Shown here: positions 17,207 through 24,665 of the stretch, in pieces
How the letters are laid out: every line of letters begins with the position of its first letter
Position numbering within the stretch: position 1 is the stretch's first letter
NCBI RefSeq assembly: GCF_021730615.1
Contig: NZ_JAJLMN010000001.1
Coordinates: 4,599,501 to 4,663,500, forward strand
Length of the DNA stretch: 64,000 nucleotides
Direction: 5' to 3'
Source: Lichenibacterium dinghuense
GTDB taxonomy: Bacteria > Pseudomonadota > Alphaproteobacteria > Rhizobiales > Beijerinckiaceae
Notes under the pieces: generated by a model
What the model saw: the letters and a program-made list of their open reading frames with translations, nothing else
Told to the model about the DNA's origin: nothing
The model's database searches: none
Translations under genes and position numbers: made by a program

Positions 17207-17836
17207 ATGACTTTGGCGATCACGCGCCGCACGATGCTGGGCGGCTCCGCCGCGCTGAGCCTGATGGGACCCGGGCCGGCGCGGGCCGCCTTCGACCCGT
17301 CGCCCTTCTTCTCGGGCAAGGCGCAGGACCACGGCTTCACCTACAACCGGTCCAACGTCGCGGCGATCGACCCCGTGTGGCAGCGCCAGCTCGTCGAGCA
17401 CGAGCACCGCGAGGCGCCGGGCACGATCATCGTCGATACCCAGAACCACTTCCTCTACGTCACTTTCGAGAACAACACGGCGCTGCGCTACGGCGTCGGC
17501 GTCGGGCTGGAAGGCTTCAAGTGGTTCGGGCGCGCCACCGTGGCCCGCAAGGCGATCTGGCCCGGCTGGACGCCGCCGCCCGAGATGCTGAAGCGCCGCC
17601 CGGACCTGCCGCGCCACATGGCGGGCGGGCCCGACAACCCGCTCGGCCCCCGCGCCCTCTACCTGTACCGGGACGGCACCGACCTCGGCTACCGCCTGCA
17701 CGGCACGCTGGAGCCCTGGACCATCGGCACCGACGCCTCGTCGGGCTGCGTGCGCCTGCTGCCCGAGGACGTGATGGACCTCTACCAGCGCACGCCCGTC
17801 GGCACGGCCGTCCTCGTGCTGAAGCACATCCGGTGA
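17207..17836 (+). CDS. L,D-transpeptidase (YkuD domain)
   Basis: A 209-residue periplasmic peptidoglycan L,D-transpeptidase. It has an RR-type signal (TRRTMLGGSAALSLMGPGPARA) and the YkuD domain ending in HGTLEPWTIGTDASSGCVRL, which contains the catalytic His and Cys. Such enzymes make 3-3 crosslinks or attach proteins to peptidoglycan. I start at the ATG that places the RR signal at the N terminus. Its stop overlaps the GTG start of a Pal-like lipoprotein, so the two envelope genes form an operon. Confidence 0.9.
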   Translation: MTLAITRRTMLGGSAALSLMGPGPARAAFDPSPFFSGKAQDHGFTYNRSNVAAIDPVWQRQLVEHEHREAPGTIIVDTQNHFLYVTFENNTALRYGVGVGLEGFKWFGRATVARKAIWPGWTPPPEMLKRRPDLPRHMAGGPDNPLGPRALYLYRDGTDLGYRLHGTLEPWTIGTDASSGCVRLLPEDVMDLYQRTPVGTAVLVLKHIR

Positions 17837-18336
17837 GGGCGCGCGCGATCCGCCTCGGCGCGATCCTGTCGCTCGCCGCCGCGCTCGGCGGCTGCGGCCA
17901 TTTCGGAGGCTCCTCGGCGCCGAGCGTCAACGGCGACACCCCCATCGCCACGACGCTGGACGCCCCCAAGGGCAGCCCGTCCGACTTCGACGTCAACGTC
18001 GGCCGCCGCGTGTTCTTCGCCGCGAACTCGGCGGATCTCAACGACACGGACCGCGCCACGCTCGACAAGCAGGCGGCCTGGCTCAAGCGCTACACCCCCT
18101 ACCGCATGGTGGTGGAGGGCTACGCCGACGAGCCGGGCTCGGCCGAGAGCAACATGGCGCTCGGCCGCCGCCGCGCCGCCGCCGTGGTGGCCTACCTGGA
18201 GCACCGCGGCGTCGCGGCGTCGCGCCTGCGGGCCGTCAGCTACGGCAACACCCGCCCGGTGCGGCGCTGCGCCGAGCCGGCCTGCTGGTCGCAGAACCGC
18301 CGGGCCGTCACGGTGCTCGACTCGGTCGCGTCCTGA
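17833..18336 (+). CDS. OmpA/Pal-family peptidoglycan-associated lipoprotein
   Basis: A 167-residue lipoprotein with signal RARAIRLGAILSLAAALGGC (lipobox LGGC), a short linker, and an OmpA-like domain: RRVFFAANSADLNDTDRATLD, MVVEGYADEPGSAESNMALGRRRA and SYGNTRPV. The GTG start overlaps the L,D-transpeptidase stop in a GTGA junction. It binds peptidoglycan in family members. No tol genes are nearby, and C-terminal Cys residues (RRCAEPACW) set it apart, so this may be a Pal paralogue rather than the Tol-Pal protein. Confidence 0.85.
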   Translation: MRARAIRLGAILSLAAALGGCGHFGGSSAPSVNGDTPIATTLDAPKGSPSDFDVNVGRRVFFAANSADLNDTDRATLDKQAAWLKRYTPYRMVVEGYADEPGSAESNMALGRRRAAAVVAYLEHRGVAASRLRAVSYGNTRPVRRCAEPACWSQNRRAVTVLDSVAS

Positions 18337-18348
18337 CGGCGCGGCCGC

Positions 18349-18618
18349 TCAGGCCCGGTGCCGGCGCCTGGCCTTCGCCTTCGGCGGGTCGATCACGGCC
18401 CGGCAGGCGGGGCTGAGCTGCGGGATGTGGGCGTTGAGGCAGGCCACGATCGCGGTCTCGCTCGGGATGGCCGAGGAGCAGATCTTGAACACGTCCGGCG
18501 TGCAGGCCTCCTGATCGGCGGCGGCGGGCTCGGCCCGGCCGGCGGAGGGGATCGACAGGAGGGCGAGCGCGGCCAGGACGGAGCGCGCGCGGAAGCGTGA
18601 CGGCATCGTGTTCTCCAT
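18349..18618 (-). CDS. Small exported cysteine-rich-repeat protein
   Basis: An 89-residue protein with a Sec signal (RARSVLAALALLSIPSAGRA) and a mature domain with four Cys: CTPDVFKICSSAIP then IVACLNAHIPQLSPACRAVI. This C-x7-C...C-x11-C pattern belongs to small periplasmic proteins common in Bradyrhizobium and relatives and sometimes mislabelled phosphodiesterase. It ends in a basic Lys/Arg-rich tail. Function unknown. Confidence 0.75.
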   Translation of the reverse strand: MENTMPSRFRARSVLAALALLSIPSAGRAEPAAADQEACTPDVFKICSSAIPSETAIVACLNAHIPQLSPACRAVIDPPKAKARRRHRA

Positions 18619-18765
18619 GGCGGCCCCGACCCCGTCGGACGGCCGCCCCCTCGCCTTATGGCACGGGCGGCCCCCGCGCCGCGACCCCGCCGCCTGGACA
18701 GGGGTCCGGCCGCCCTCTATCTGTCGCCCTCCGCCGCATTCCCAGCCGAGGATCGAACCCCACCC

Positions 18766-19894
18766 ATGCGAGCCGAACCCCTGGCGCTCGTCGAGCAGAT
18801 CAAGCAGTCCGTGGGACTGCTGAGGAGGCATCTTTGACGTCGACACAGCGACGCGGCGCCTAGCCGAACTCAACGCCCGATCCGAGGACCCCGCCCTTTG
18901 GAGCGACGCCGCCGCGGCCCAGAAGGTCATGCGCGAGCGCACCGAGCTCGAGGAGCGTCTCGGCGCCCTGTCGCGGCTGGAGCGCGACCTCGAGGACTCC
19001 GTCACGCTCGTCGAGCTCGCCGAGGCCGAGGACGACGCCGCGGTCGAGCGCGAAGCCATCGATGCCCTGCGGGCCCTCAAGCTCGAGGCGGACAAGCGCC
19101 AGGTCGAATCGCTGCTGTCCGGCGAGGCCGACGCCAACGACGCCTACATCGAGGTCCATTCGGGCGCGGGCGGCACCGAGTCCCAGGACTGGGCCCGCAT
19201 GCTGTTCCGCATGTACACGCGCTGGGCCGAGCGCCGGAAGTTCAAGGTCGAGCTGATCGAGGAGAGCGCCGGGGAAGAGGCGGGCATCAAGTCCGCGACG
19301 ATCCTAGTGAAGGGCCACAACGCCTATGGCTGGGCCAAGACCGAGTCGGGCGTCCATCGCCTCGTCCGCATCTCGCCCTTCGACAGCGCGGCGCGGCGCC
19401 ACACGAGCTTCGCTTCGGCCTGGGTCTATCCGGTGGTCGACGACAAGATCGAGGTGGACATCAAGGAATCCGACTGCCGCATCGACACCTACCGGTCGTC
19501 GGGCGCCGGAGGCCAGCACGTGAACACCACGGATTCCGCGGTCCGCATCACGCACGTGCCCTCGGGCGTCGTGGTGGCGTGCCAGGGCGAGCGCTCGCAG
19601 CACAAGAACCGCGCGACCGCGTGGAACATGCTGCGCGCCCGCCTCTACGAGATCGAGCTGGAGAAGGCCGAAGCCAAGGCCAACGCCGACGCGGCCTCGA
19701 AGACCGACGTCGGCTGGGGCCATCAGATCCGCTCCTACGTGCTCCAGCCCTACCAGCTCGTGAAGGACCTGCGCACCGGCATGACTTCGGGCACGCCCGA
19801 CGAGGTGCTGGACGGCGAACTCGACGCCTTCATGGAGGCCTCGCTGGCGCAGCGCCTGTCCGGCCGCACCGTGGTGGTCGAGGACGTGGACTGA
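18766..19894 (+). CDS. prfB: Peptide chain release factor 2 (programmed +1 frameshift)
   Basis: Release factor 2 recognises UAA and UGA stop codons. A 23-codon first frame ([19 protein letters not shown]...) ends in an in-frame TGA at 18835-18837. Shifting +1 at CTT gives [15 protein letters not shown] and continues to 19894, for a 375-residue protein, the normal RF2 length. The GGQ peptidyl-release motif is in [11 protein letters not shown] and the SPF anticodon-like motif is in VRISPFDS. The frameshift lets RF2 autoregulate: when RF2 is low, the ribosome shifts rather than terminates at its own UGA. Confidence 0.95.
18824..18838 (+). promoter_or_regulatory. prfB +1 programmed frameshift site
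   Basis: The sequence GAGGAGGCATCTTTGAC contains a Shine-Dalgarno-like AGGAGG three bases before the slippery CTT, directly followed by the TGA stop and C. This matches the known RF2 recoding signal (E. coli: AGGGGG TAT CTT TGA C). It converts RF2 level into choice between termination and +1 shift. Confidence 0.93.
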
Positions 19895-19920
19895 GGCCGG
19901 CTCCGGCCGTCGACGGACAC

Positions 19921-19948
19921 GGGCGGGGCGCCGTGCGGCGTCCCGCCC
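19921..19948. terminator. Bidirectional hairpin between prfB and crtC
   Basis: GGGCGGGGCGCC and GGCGTCCCGCCC form a 12-base-pair stem (one G-U wobble) with a 4-base loop, placed between the convergent prfB and crtC stop codons. It lacks a T tract, so it may act as a transcript 3'-end stabiliser or a Rho-assisted terminator for both genes. Confidence 0.65.
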
Positions 19949-19964
19949 GGACCGGTGACGCGGC

Positions 19965-20876
19965 CTACCACCCCTTCCGCGGCATGCGCCACGGCAGGAA
20001 CGTCTTGATGATCGGGTTGCGGAAGCGGTCGAGCGACAGGCTCTCGTGGATCGCCTCCGAGCGATGGCCGAGCAGCGTGGTCTCCAGAATCGAGCGCGCG
20101 TAGAAGGGCCCGTCCTCCAGCGTCCTCGTCACGCGCGCGCCGCCCGCCTCGGCCCGCGTGCCGCGCCCGACGCCCCACAGCGTGCGCGGCAGCCGCGCCT
20201 CGGGTGGCGGCGCGAAGTCCACCACGCCGCGCTCCGGGTCGAACAGGATGGCGAGCGAGCAGGTGTCGCCGCCGCGCGTCTCCAGGTCGTAGAGCACCGC
20301 CGTGCCGTCCGGGGTCGACGCGCGCGACCAGTCCCAGCGCCGGAAGGTCGATTCCAGCGACGCGTCGCCCCGGTTGTGGTCGAAATAGCCGGTGCCGGAC
20401 CAGGAGGCGTCCGGCTTCTCCATCTCGACCTCGACCCGCGCGCAGGGCGCGATCGGCCACCAGCAGTGGTTGCCGACCTCGTCGAGCACGATGGGGTGGT
20501 TCACCACGGCCTGCGGGTAGAGGCGCACCTGCCCGCGCACGCGCCGCGGGATCGGCGCCGTCACCTCGTCGATCGTCACCGTGAGGCAGGTGCCGTCCCA
20601 GCGCAGCGCGCTCGGGCCGATGTTCAGGCTCGCCTCGTCGCGCCGCAGCGCGGAGGCCCGGCGCTCCGTCATGGCCCAGCGGCGGTGCGTGCCGTAGAGC
20701 GCGACGTTGAGCGCGCAATGGTCGGCCGGGTCGCGCCGCCCCGTCCAGGCGTAATAGGGCGAGAACACGCTGCCGATGAAGGCGATGAGGGTCAGCCCCT
20801 CGCGCCCGTCCTCGCTCAGCGCATCGACGTACCACCACGCGTAGCCGTTCGGGTCGACCTTGATGTCGAAGCGCAG
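19965..20876 (-). CDS. crtC: Carotenoid 1,2-hydratase (hydroxyneurosporene synthase) CrtC, start uncertain
   Basis: CrtC adds water to the psi end of acyclic carotenoids in the spheroidene/spirilloxanthin pathway. The conserved core is complete: GYAWWYVDALS, LIAFIGSVFSPYYAW, HCALNVALYG, WAMTERR, GNHCWWPIAP, GTGYFDHNRGDASLE, TLEDGPFYARS and the C-terminal LPWRMPRKGW. The core overlaps the 3' end of crtD. No ATG, GTG or TTG lies at the expected N terminus. The nearest upstream GTG (21017) would add 47 residues out of crtD sequence, and the next GTG (20768) would delete conserved residues. I place the left boundary at the CTG of LRFDIK. Confidence 0.88.
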   Translation of the reverse strand: MRFDIKVDPNGYAWWYVDALSEDGREGLTLIAFIGSVFSPYYAWTGRRDPADHCALNVALYGTHRRWAMTERRASALRRDEASLNIGPSALRWDGTCLTVTIDEVTAPIPRRVRGQVRLYPQAVVNHPIVLDEVGNHCWWPIAPCARVEVEMEKPDASWSGTGYFDHNRGDASLESTFRRWDWSRASTPDGTAVLYDLETRGGDTCSLAILFDPERGVVDFAPPPEARLPRTLWGVGRGTRAEAGGARVTRTLEDGPFYARSILETTLLGHRSEAIHESLSLDRFRNPIIKTFLPWRMPRKGW

Positions 20877-22372
20877 TCCTGCATGAGGCTCGACGCCGCC
20901 AGCCGGCCCGACAGCGCGGCCATCGGCACGCCCGAGCCCGGATGCACGCTCCCGCCCGCGAGGTAGAGGCCGGGCAGGCGCGAACGCGACCCGGGGCGAC
21001 GGAACGAAGCCATCCACCCATGCGAGGCCGGCCCGTAGAGCGCTCCGCCCGTGCCCGGGAACAGGTCCGAGAAGTCGCTCGGCGCCGTCGGCAGCGTCGA
21101 ACCGGGAGGCCGCTCCACCGTGAGCCCGCAGCGCTCCAGCTGGCGGAAAGTCCGCTCCTCGCATGATCGGATCTCCTCGGGGGTGTAGCGGTGGCGGTCG
21201 CCGTCGGCGGGCGCGTTGACGATGGCGAGGGCCCGCTCGACGGGCGCGCCCTCGGGGCCTGCGGGCAGGGCGGGCGAGCCGTCGCCGCGGTCCTGCGCGC
21301 AAAGGTAGACGGTGGGCCGTTCAGGCACGCGGCCCGCCCGGATGGCCTCGAACTCGGCCGGGTAGTCCTCGGAGAAGAAGACGTTGTGGCGCAGCAGCTC
21401 CGGCCCGCGCATCCGCGCCGCCATGGCGACCGTGAAGGCGGAAAGCGAGCGCGCGTCGGGCGCCGTGGCGGGCACCGCCGCCATGGCGCCGCGCCCGGCC
21501 CGGCCCGCGGCCAGCGCCGCGGCGTCGCCGTTCCACACCACCGCGTCGCAGGCGAGGCGCTCGCCGCCGCGCAGGCTCAGGCCCGCGGCGCGGCCGCCCG
21601 ACATCAGCACCTCGGCCACGTCCGCGTGGAAGCGGAACCGCACGCCGCGCGCCTCGCAGAGCGCCTGGAGCGCGCGGGCCAGCGCGCCGAGCCCGCCCTC
21701 GACCGACCACACGCCCTGCGCTTCCACGTGGGCGACGAGCATCAGCGTGGCCGGCGCCTCGAAGGGCGAGGAGCCGCAATAGGTGGCATAGCGCCCGAAG
21801 AGCTGGCGCAGCCGCGGGTCGGTGAATAGCTCGCCGAGCGCCCGCCACAGCAGCGTGTAGGGCTGGATGCGCAGCATGCCGCCGAAGCCCGCCAGCCCGG
21901 CCCGGCTCATCAGCGCCATGGGGTTGGCGGGCCGCTCGGCGCGGATGAAGGGCTTCTCCAGCGCCGCGTAGACGTCGGCGGCTTGGCGGGCGAAGTCGCG
22001 GTAGGCGCGGGCCGCGCCGGCGCCGGCGAAGGCGCCGATGGCCTCGGCCGAGCGGGCGGGGTCGTCGTGGAGGTCGAGGCTGCTGCCGTCCGGCCAGTGG
22101 TGGCGCGCGAGCCGGCTCTGCCGCGTGAGCCGCAGGTGGTCGTCGAGCCGCTCGCCCGCCTCGGTGAAGACGCGGTCGAACACGTCGCGCAGGGTGAACA
22201 CGGTCGGGCCCGCGTCGACCAGGCGCTCCCCGACCTTGACCTGCCGCAGCTTGCCGCCGGGGCCCGCGGCGCGCTCGACCACGGTGACGCGGGTGCCGCG
22301 GCGCGCGAGATCGAGCGCCGCCACGAGGCCCCCGATGCCCGCGCCCACCACGGCGACGTGAAGTTCCGACAT
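20816..22372 (-). CDS. crtD: 1-hydroxycarotenoid 3,4-desaturase CrtD
   Basis: A 518-residue FAD-dependent desaturase of the phytoene-desaturase superfamily that inserts the 3,4 double bond after CrtC hydration. The dinucleotide-binding N terminus is VAVVGAGIGGLVAALDLARRG, with GGKLRQV nearby and the family C-terminal LPGLYLAGGSVHPGSGVPMAALSGR. The last about 20 residues (CASTSRSTRTATRGG) are an off-frame reading of crtC and have low complexity. Its start faces crtF across an operator with PpsR-type sites, so both are probably repressed together under oxygen. Confidence 0.93.
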   Translation of the reverse strand: MSELHVAVVGAGIGGLVAALDLARRGTRVTVVERAAGPGGKLRQVKVGERLVDAGPTVFTLRDVFDRVFTEAGERLDDHLRLTRQSRLARHHWPDGSSLDLHDDPARSAEAIGAFAGAGAARAYRDFARQAADVYAALEKPFIRAERPANPMALMSRAGLAGFGGMLRIQPYTLLWRALGELFTDPRLRQLFGRYATYCGSSPFEAPATLMLVAHVEAQGVWSVEGGLGALARALQALCEARGVRFRFHADVAEVLMSGGRAAGLSLRGGERLACDAVVWNGDAAALAAGRAGRGAMAAVPATAPDARSLSAFTVAMAARMRGPELLRHNVFFSEDYPAEFEAIRAGRVPERPTVYLCAQDRGDGSPALPAGPEGAPVERALAIVNAPADGDRHRYTPEEIRSCEERTFRQLERCGLTVERPPGSTLPTAPSDFSDLFPGTGGALYGPASHGWMASFRRPGSRSRLPGLYLAGGSVHPGSGVPMAALSGRLAASSLMQDCASTSRSTRTATRGGTSMR

Positions 22373-22411
22373 GACGCGTCCGCCCGGCGAGCGACGCTGA
22401 GGCCCCGCTCA

Positions 22412-22455
22412 TGTGTCCAGTTTACATGACACATTTCGGGTGTCAAAAACTGACA
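22412..22455. promoter_or_regulatory. PpsR/CrtJ-type operator cluster between crtD and crtF
   Basis: A canonical TGT-N12-ACA site lies at 22414-22431, embedded in a perfect inverted repeat TGTGTC-N10-GACACA (22412-22433). A second repeat TGACAC-N7-GTGTCA spans 22427-22445, and TGTCA-N5-TGACA spans 22441-22455, up to the crtF ATG. PpsR/CrtJ represses crt and bch genes at such sites under oxygen. Stacked half-sites suggest cooperative binding covering both start regions. Confidence 0.75.
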
Positions 22456-23651
22456 TGCCCGCTTCGACCCCGTCCGCCGTCAGCCCGCTCGCCGGCCCCC
22501 AGCGCGGCGTGGGGCACCTGTGGCAGGGCCTGAAGGACCGGATCGGCGCGGCCTGCGACCGGGCCGGTCTGCATCCCGGCCTCGTCGCCTTCGCGACCCG
22601 CTTCCCCCTGAGCCGGCCGATCGCGCGGGCGCGCGCCGGCGCGGTCTTCGACCTCTGCGCCGGCTTCGTCTACTCGCAGGTGCTGGTCGCCGCCGTGCGC
22701 CTCGGACTCTTCGAAGCCCTGCGCGCCGGCCCCCGGACGACGGCCGACCTCGCCGGCGCGCTCCGCCTGCCGGAGGCCGGGGCCCGCCGGCTGCTCGAAG
22801 CCGCGGCCTCGCTGCGCCTCGCCGCCCGCGCCGGGCGCGACCGCTATCGCCTCGGCCCGCTCGGCCGCGCCGTGCTGCTCGACCCCGGCATCACCGCCAT
22901 GGTGGAGCACCACGCCATGCTGTACCGCGACCTCGCCGACCCCGTGGCGCTGCTGCGCGGCGAGCGGGGCGAGCGGGCGCTCGGCGCCTTCTGGTCCTAT
23001 AGCGAGGCGGAGGACGCGTCCGGCCACGGCCGCGAGCGCACCCTCGCCTACACGCGGCTCATGTCGGCCTCGCAGGCCATGGTGTCGCGCGAGGTCGTGC
23101 GCGCCTATCCCTTCGCTTGCCACCGCCGCATGGTCGACGTGGCGGGCGGCGACGGCACCTTCCTCCAGGCCGTCGCCGCCGCGGCGCCGGCGCTCGACCT
23201 CACCCTCTTCGACCTGCCCTCGGTGGCGGCCGAGGCCGAATCGCGCTTCGCCCGCGGCGGCCTCGCGGGCCGGGCGCGCGCGGTCGGCGGCGACTTCCGC
23301 CGCGACCCAGTCCCCGCCGGCGCCGACCTCGTGTCGCTCGTGCGCGTCCTCCACGACCACGAGGACGAGACCGTGCGGGCCCTGCTCGCCTCCGTCCGCC
23401 GCGCCCTGCCGCCCGGCGGCACGCTGCTGGTCGCCGAGCCCCTGGCCGACACGGCGGGGGCCGAGCGCGTCGGCGGCGCCTACTTCGGCTTCTATCTCAT
23501 GGCCATGGGTCAGGGCCGCGCCCGAAGCTACGACGAACTCGCGCTGATGCTCCGCGAGGCCGGCTTCGTCGACGTCGAGCGGCGGCCGACGTCGCTGCCC
23601 ATCGTCACCGGCGTCATCGTCGCCCACACCCCGGCGGGCGGCGGAGTGTAA
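22455..23651 (+). CDS. crtF: Hydroxyneurosporene O-methyltransferase CrtF
   Basis: A 398-residue SAM-dependent O-methyltransferase that methylates the 1-hydroxyl group in spheroidene/spirilloxanthin synthesis. A winged-helix dimerisation domain comes first (residues ~60-150, GLFEALRAGPRTTADLAGAL). The catalytic domain has VDVAGGDGTFLQAVA (SAM loop), LVRVLHDHEDE and GGTLLVAEPLAD. I take the ATG at 22455; an upstream in-frame ATG at 22413 lies in the operator. There is little ribosome-binding sequence before the ATG, so translation may be weak or leaderless. bchC follows. Confidence 0.92.
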   Translation: MPASTPSAVSPLAGPQRGVGHLWQGLKDRIGAACDRAGLHPGLVAFATRFPLSRPIARARAGAVFDLCAGFVYSQVLVAAVRLGLFEALRAGPRTTADLAGALRLPEAGARRLLEAAASLRLAARAGRDRYRLGPLGRAVLLDPGITAMVEHHAMLYRDLADPVALLRGERGERALGAFWSYSEAEDASGHGRERTLAYTRLMSASQAMVSREVVRAYPFACHRRMVDVAGGDGTFLQAVAAAAPALDLTLFDLPSVAAEAESRFARGGLAGRARAVGGDFRRDPVPAGADLVSLVRVLHDHEDETVRALLASVRRALPPGGTLLVAEPLADTAGAERVGGAYFGFYLMAMGQGRARSYDELALMLREAGFVDVERRPTSLPIVTGVIVAHTPAGGGV

Positions 23652-23690
23652 ATCCAGCTTGACACTCTGAGGCGTCCAATCTCCTATACA
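23647..23690 (+). promoter_or_regulatory. bchC promoter with PpsR/CrtJ site
   Basis: A TGT-N12-ACA operator at 23647-23664 overlaps the crtF stop codon and the -35 hexamer TTGACA (23659-23664). A candidate -10 lies at TATACA (23685-23690) or shifted two bases left; the exact spacing (18-20) is longer than ideal. Operator overlap with a -35 box is the classical layout for aerobic repression of bchC by PpsR/CrtJ. Confidence 0.75.
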
Positions 23691-23732
23691 GCTCCGGCTT
23701 AGTCGACGGCACGAGGCGGAAGGGAGGGGCGG

Positions 23733-24665
23733 ATGCGGACCGATGCTGTGCTCCTCGAACGCCCCGGCTCGCTGTCCATCGCCCCCGTCGACCTGATCCC
23801 GCCGGCCGCCGGCGACGTCGTGGTCGACGTCGAGGTGTCCGGCGTCTCCACCGGCACCGAACGCCTGCTGTGGTCGGGCGAGATGCCGCCCTTCCCGGGG
23901 CTCGGCTACCCTCTCGTGCCGGGCTACGAGGCCGTCGGCCGCGTTGTCGTGTCCGACGATGAAGACACGCTGGTCGGGGGCCGCGTCTTCGTGCCGGGCG
24001 CCTCCTGCTACCGGGACGTGCGCGGGCTGTTCGGCGCTTCCGCGGCCCGCCTCGTCGTGCCCGCGCGGCGCGCCGTGCCGGTCGGCAACCTCGGCGCCGA
24101 GGAGGCCACGCTGCTGGCCCTCGCCGCCACGGCGCAGCACGCCCTGGCGGGCGGGGCGCCGCCCGACCTCGTCGTCGGCCACGGCGCCCTCGGCCGCCTG
24201 CTGGCGCGCTTGACGATCGCCGCCGGCGCGCCGGCCCCCACCGTCTGGGAGCGCGAGCCGTCCCGCCGCGGCGGGTCGCTCGGCTATCCCGTGATCGACG
24301 CCGCCGACGACGGCCGCCGCGACTACCGCAGCGTTTACGACGTGTCCGGCGACGCGTCCCTGGTGGACGCGCTGGTCCAACGCCTGGCGCCGGGCGGCGA
24401 GGTCGTGCTGGCCGGCTTCTACAAGGACCGCGTGTCCTTCGCCTTCCCGCCGGCCTTCATGCGCGAGGCGCGGTTCCGCACCGCCGCGGAGTGGAAGCCG
24501 GCCGACATGGCGGCCGTGCAGGGCCACCTCGCCGCGGGACGCCTGTCGCTGGACGGGCTCGTCACCCATCGCTCGCCCGCGTCCGCGGCCGAAGCGGCCT
24601 ATCGCGCGGCCTTCGGCGACGCCGGCTGCCTGAAGATGATCCTCGACTGGAGCGCCACGCGATGA
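23733..24665 (+). CDS. bchC: Bacteriochlorophyllide a dehydrogenase BchC
   Basis: A 310-residue MDR-type dehydrogenase that oxidises the 3-hydroxyethyl group to acetyl late in bacteriochlorophyll a synthesis. Features: GVSTGTERLLWSGEMPPFPGLG (N-terminal domain), PGYEAVGRVV, VGHGALGRLLARL (NAD-binding), and VVLAGFYKDRVSFAFPPAFMREARF near the C terminus. GGAGGGG precedes the ATG. The stop overlaps the bchX ATG (ATGA), so expression is coupled. Confidence 0.93.
   Translation: MRTDAVLLERPGSLSIAPVDLIPPAAGDVVVDVEVSGVSTGTERLLWSGEMPPFPGLGYPLVPGYEAVGRVVVSDDEDTLVGGRVFVPGASCYRDVRGLFGASAARLVVPARRAVPVGNLGAEEATLLALAATAQHALAGGAPPDLVVGHGALGRLLARLTIAAGAPAPTVWEREPSRRGGSLGYPVIDAADDGRRDYRSVYDVSGDASLVDALVQRLAPGGEVVLAGFYKDRVSFAFPPAFMREARFRTAAEWKPADMAAVQGHLAAGRLSLDGLVTHRSPASAAEAAYRAAFGDAGCLKMILDWSATR

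Noticed and set aside
18740-18765. GGTTCGATCC-like sequence on the reverse strand before prfB, resembling a tRNA T-arm.
   Set aside because: Flanking bases do not pair into a T-stem and no acceptor stem or anticodon arm is present.
18929-19894. prfB as a shorter ATG-started gene.
   Set aside because: It removes the N-terminal RF2 domain and ignores a complete frameshift signal upstream.
22443-24569. A 708-codon open frame on the reverse strand opposite crtF and bchC.
   Set aside because: It is opposite two clear genes with recognised motifs and would erase the operator and bchC promoter. Composition is low-complexity.
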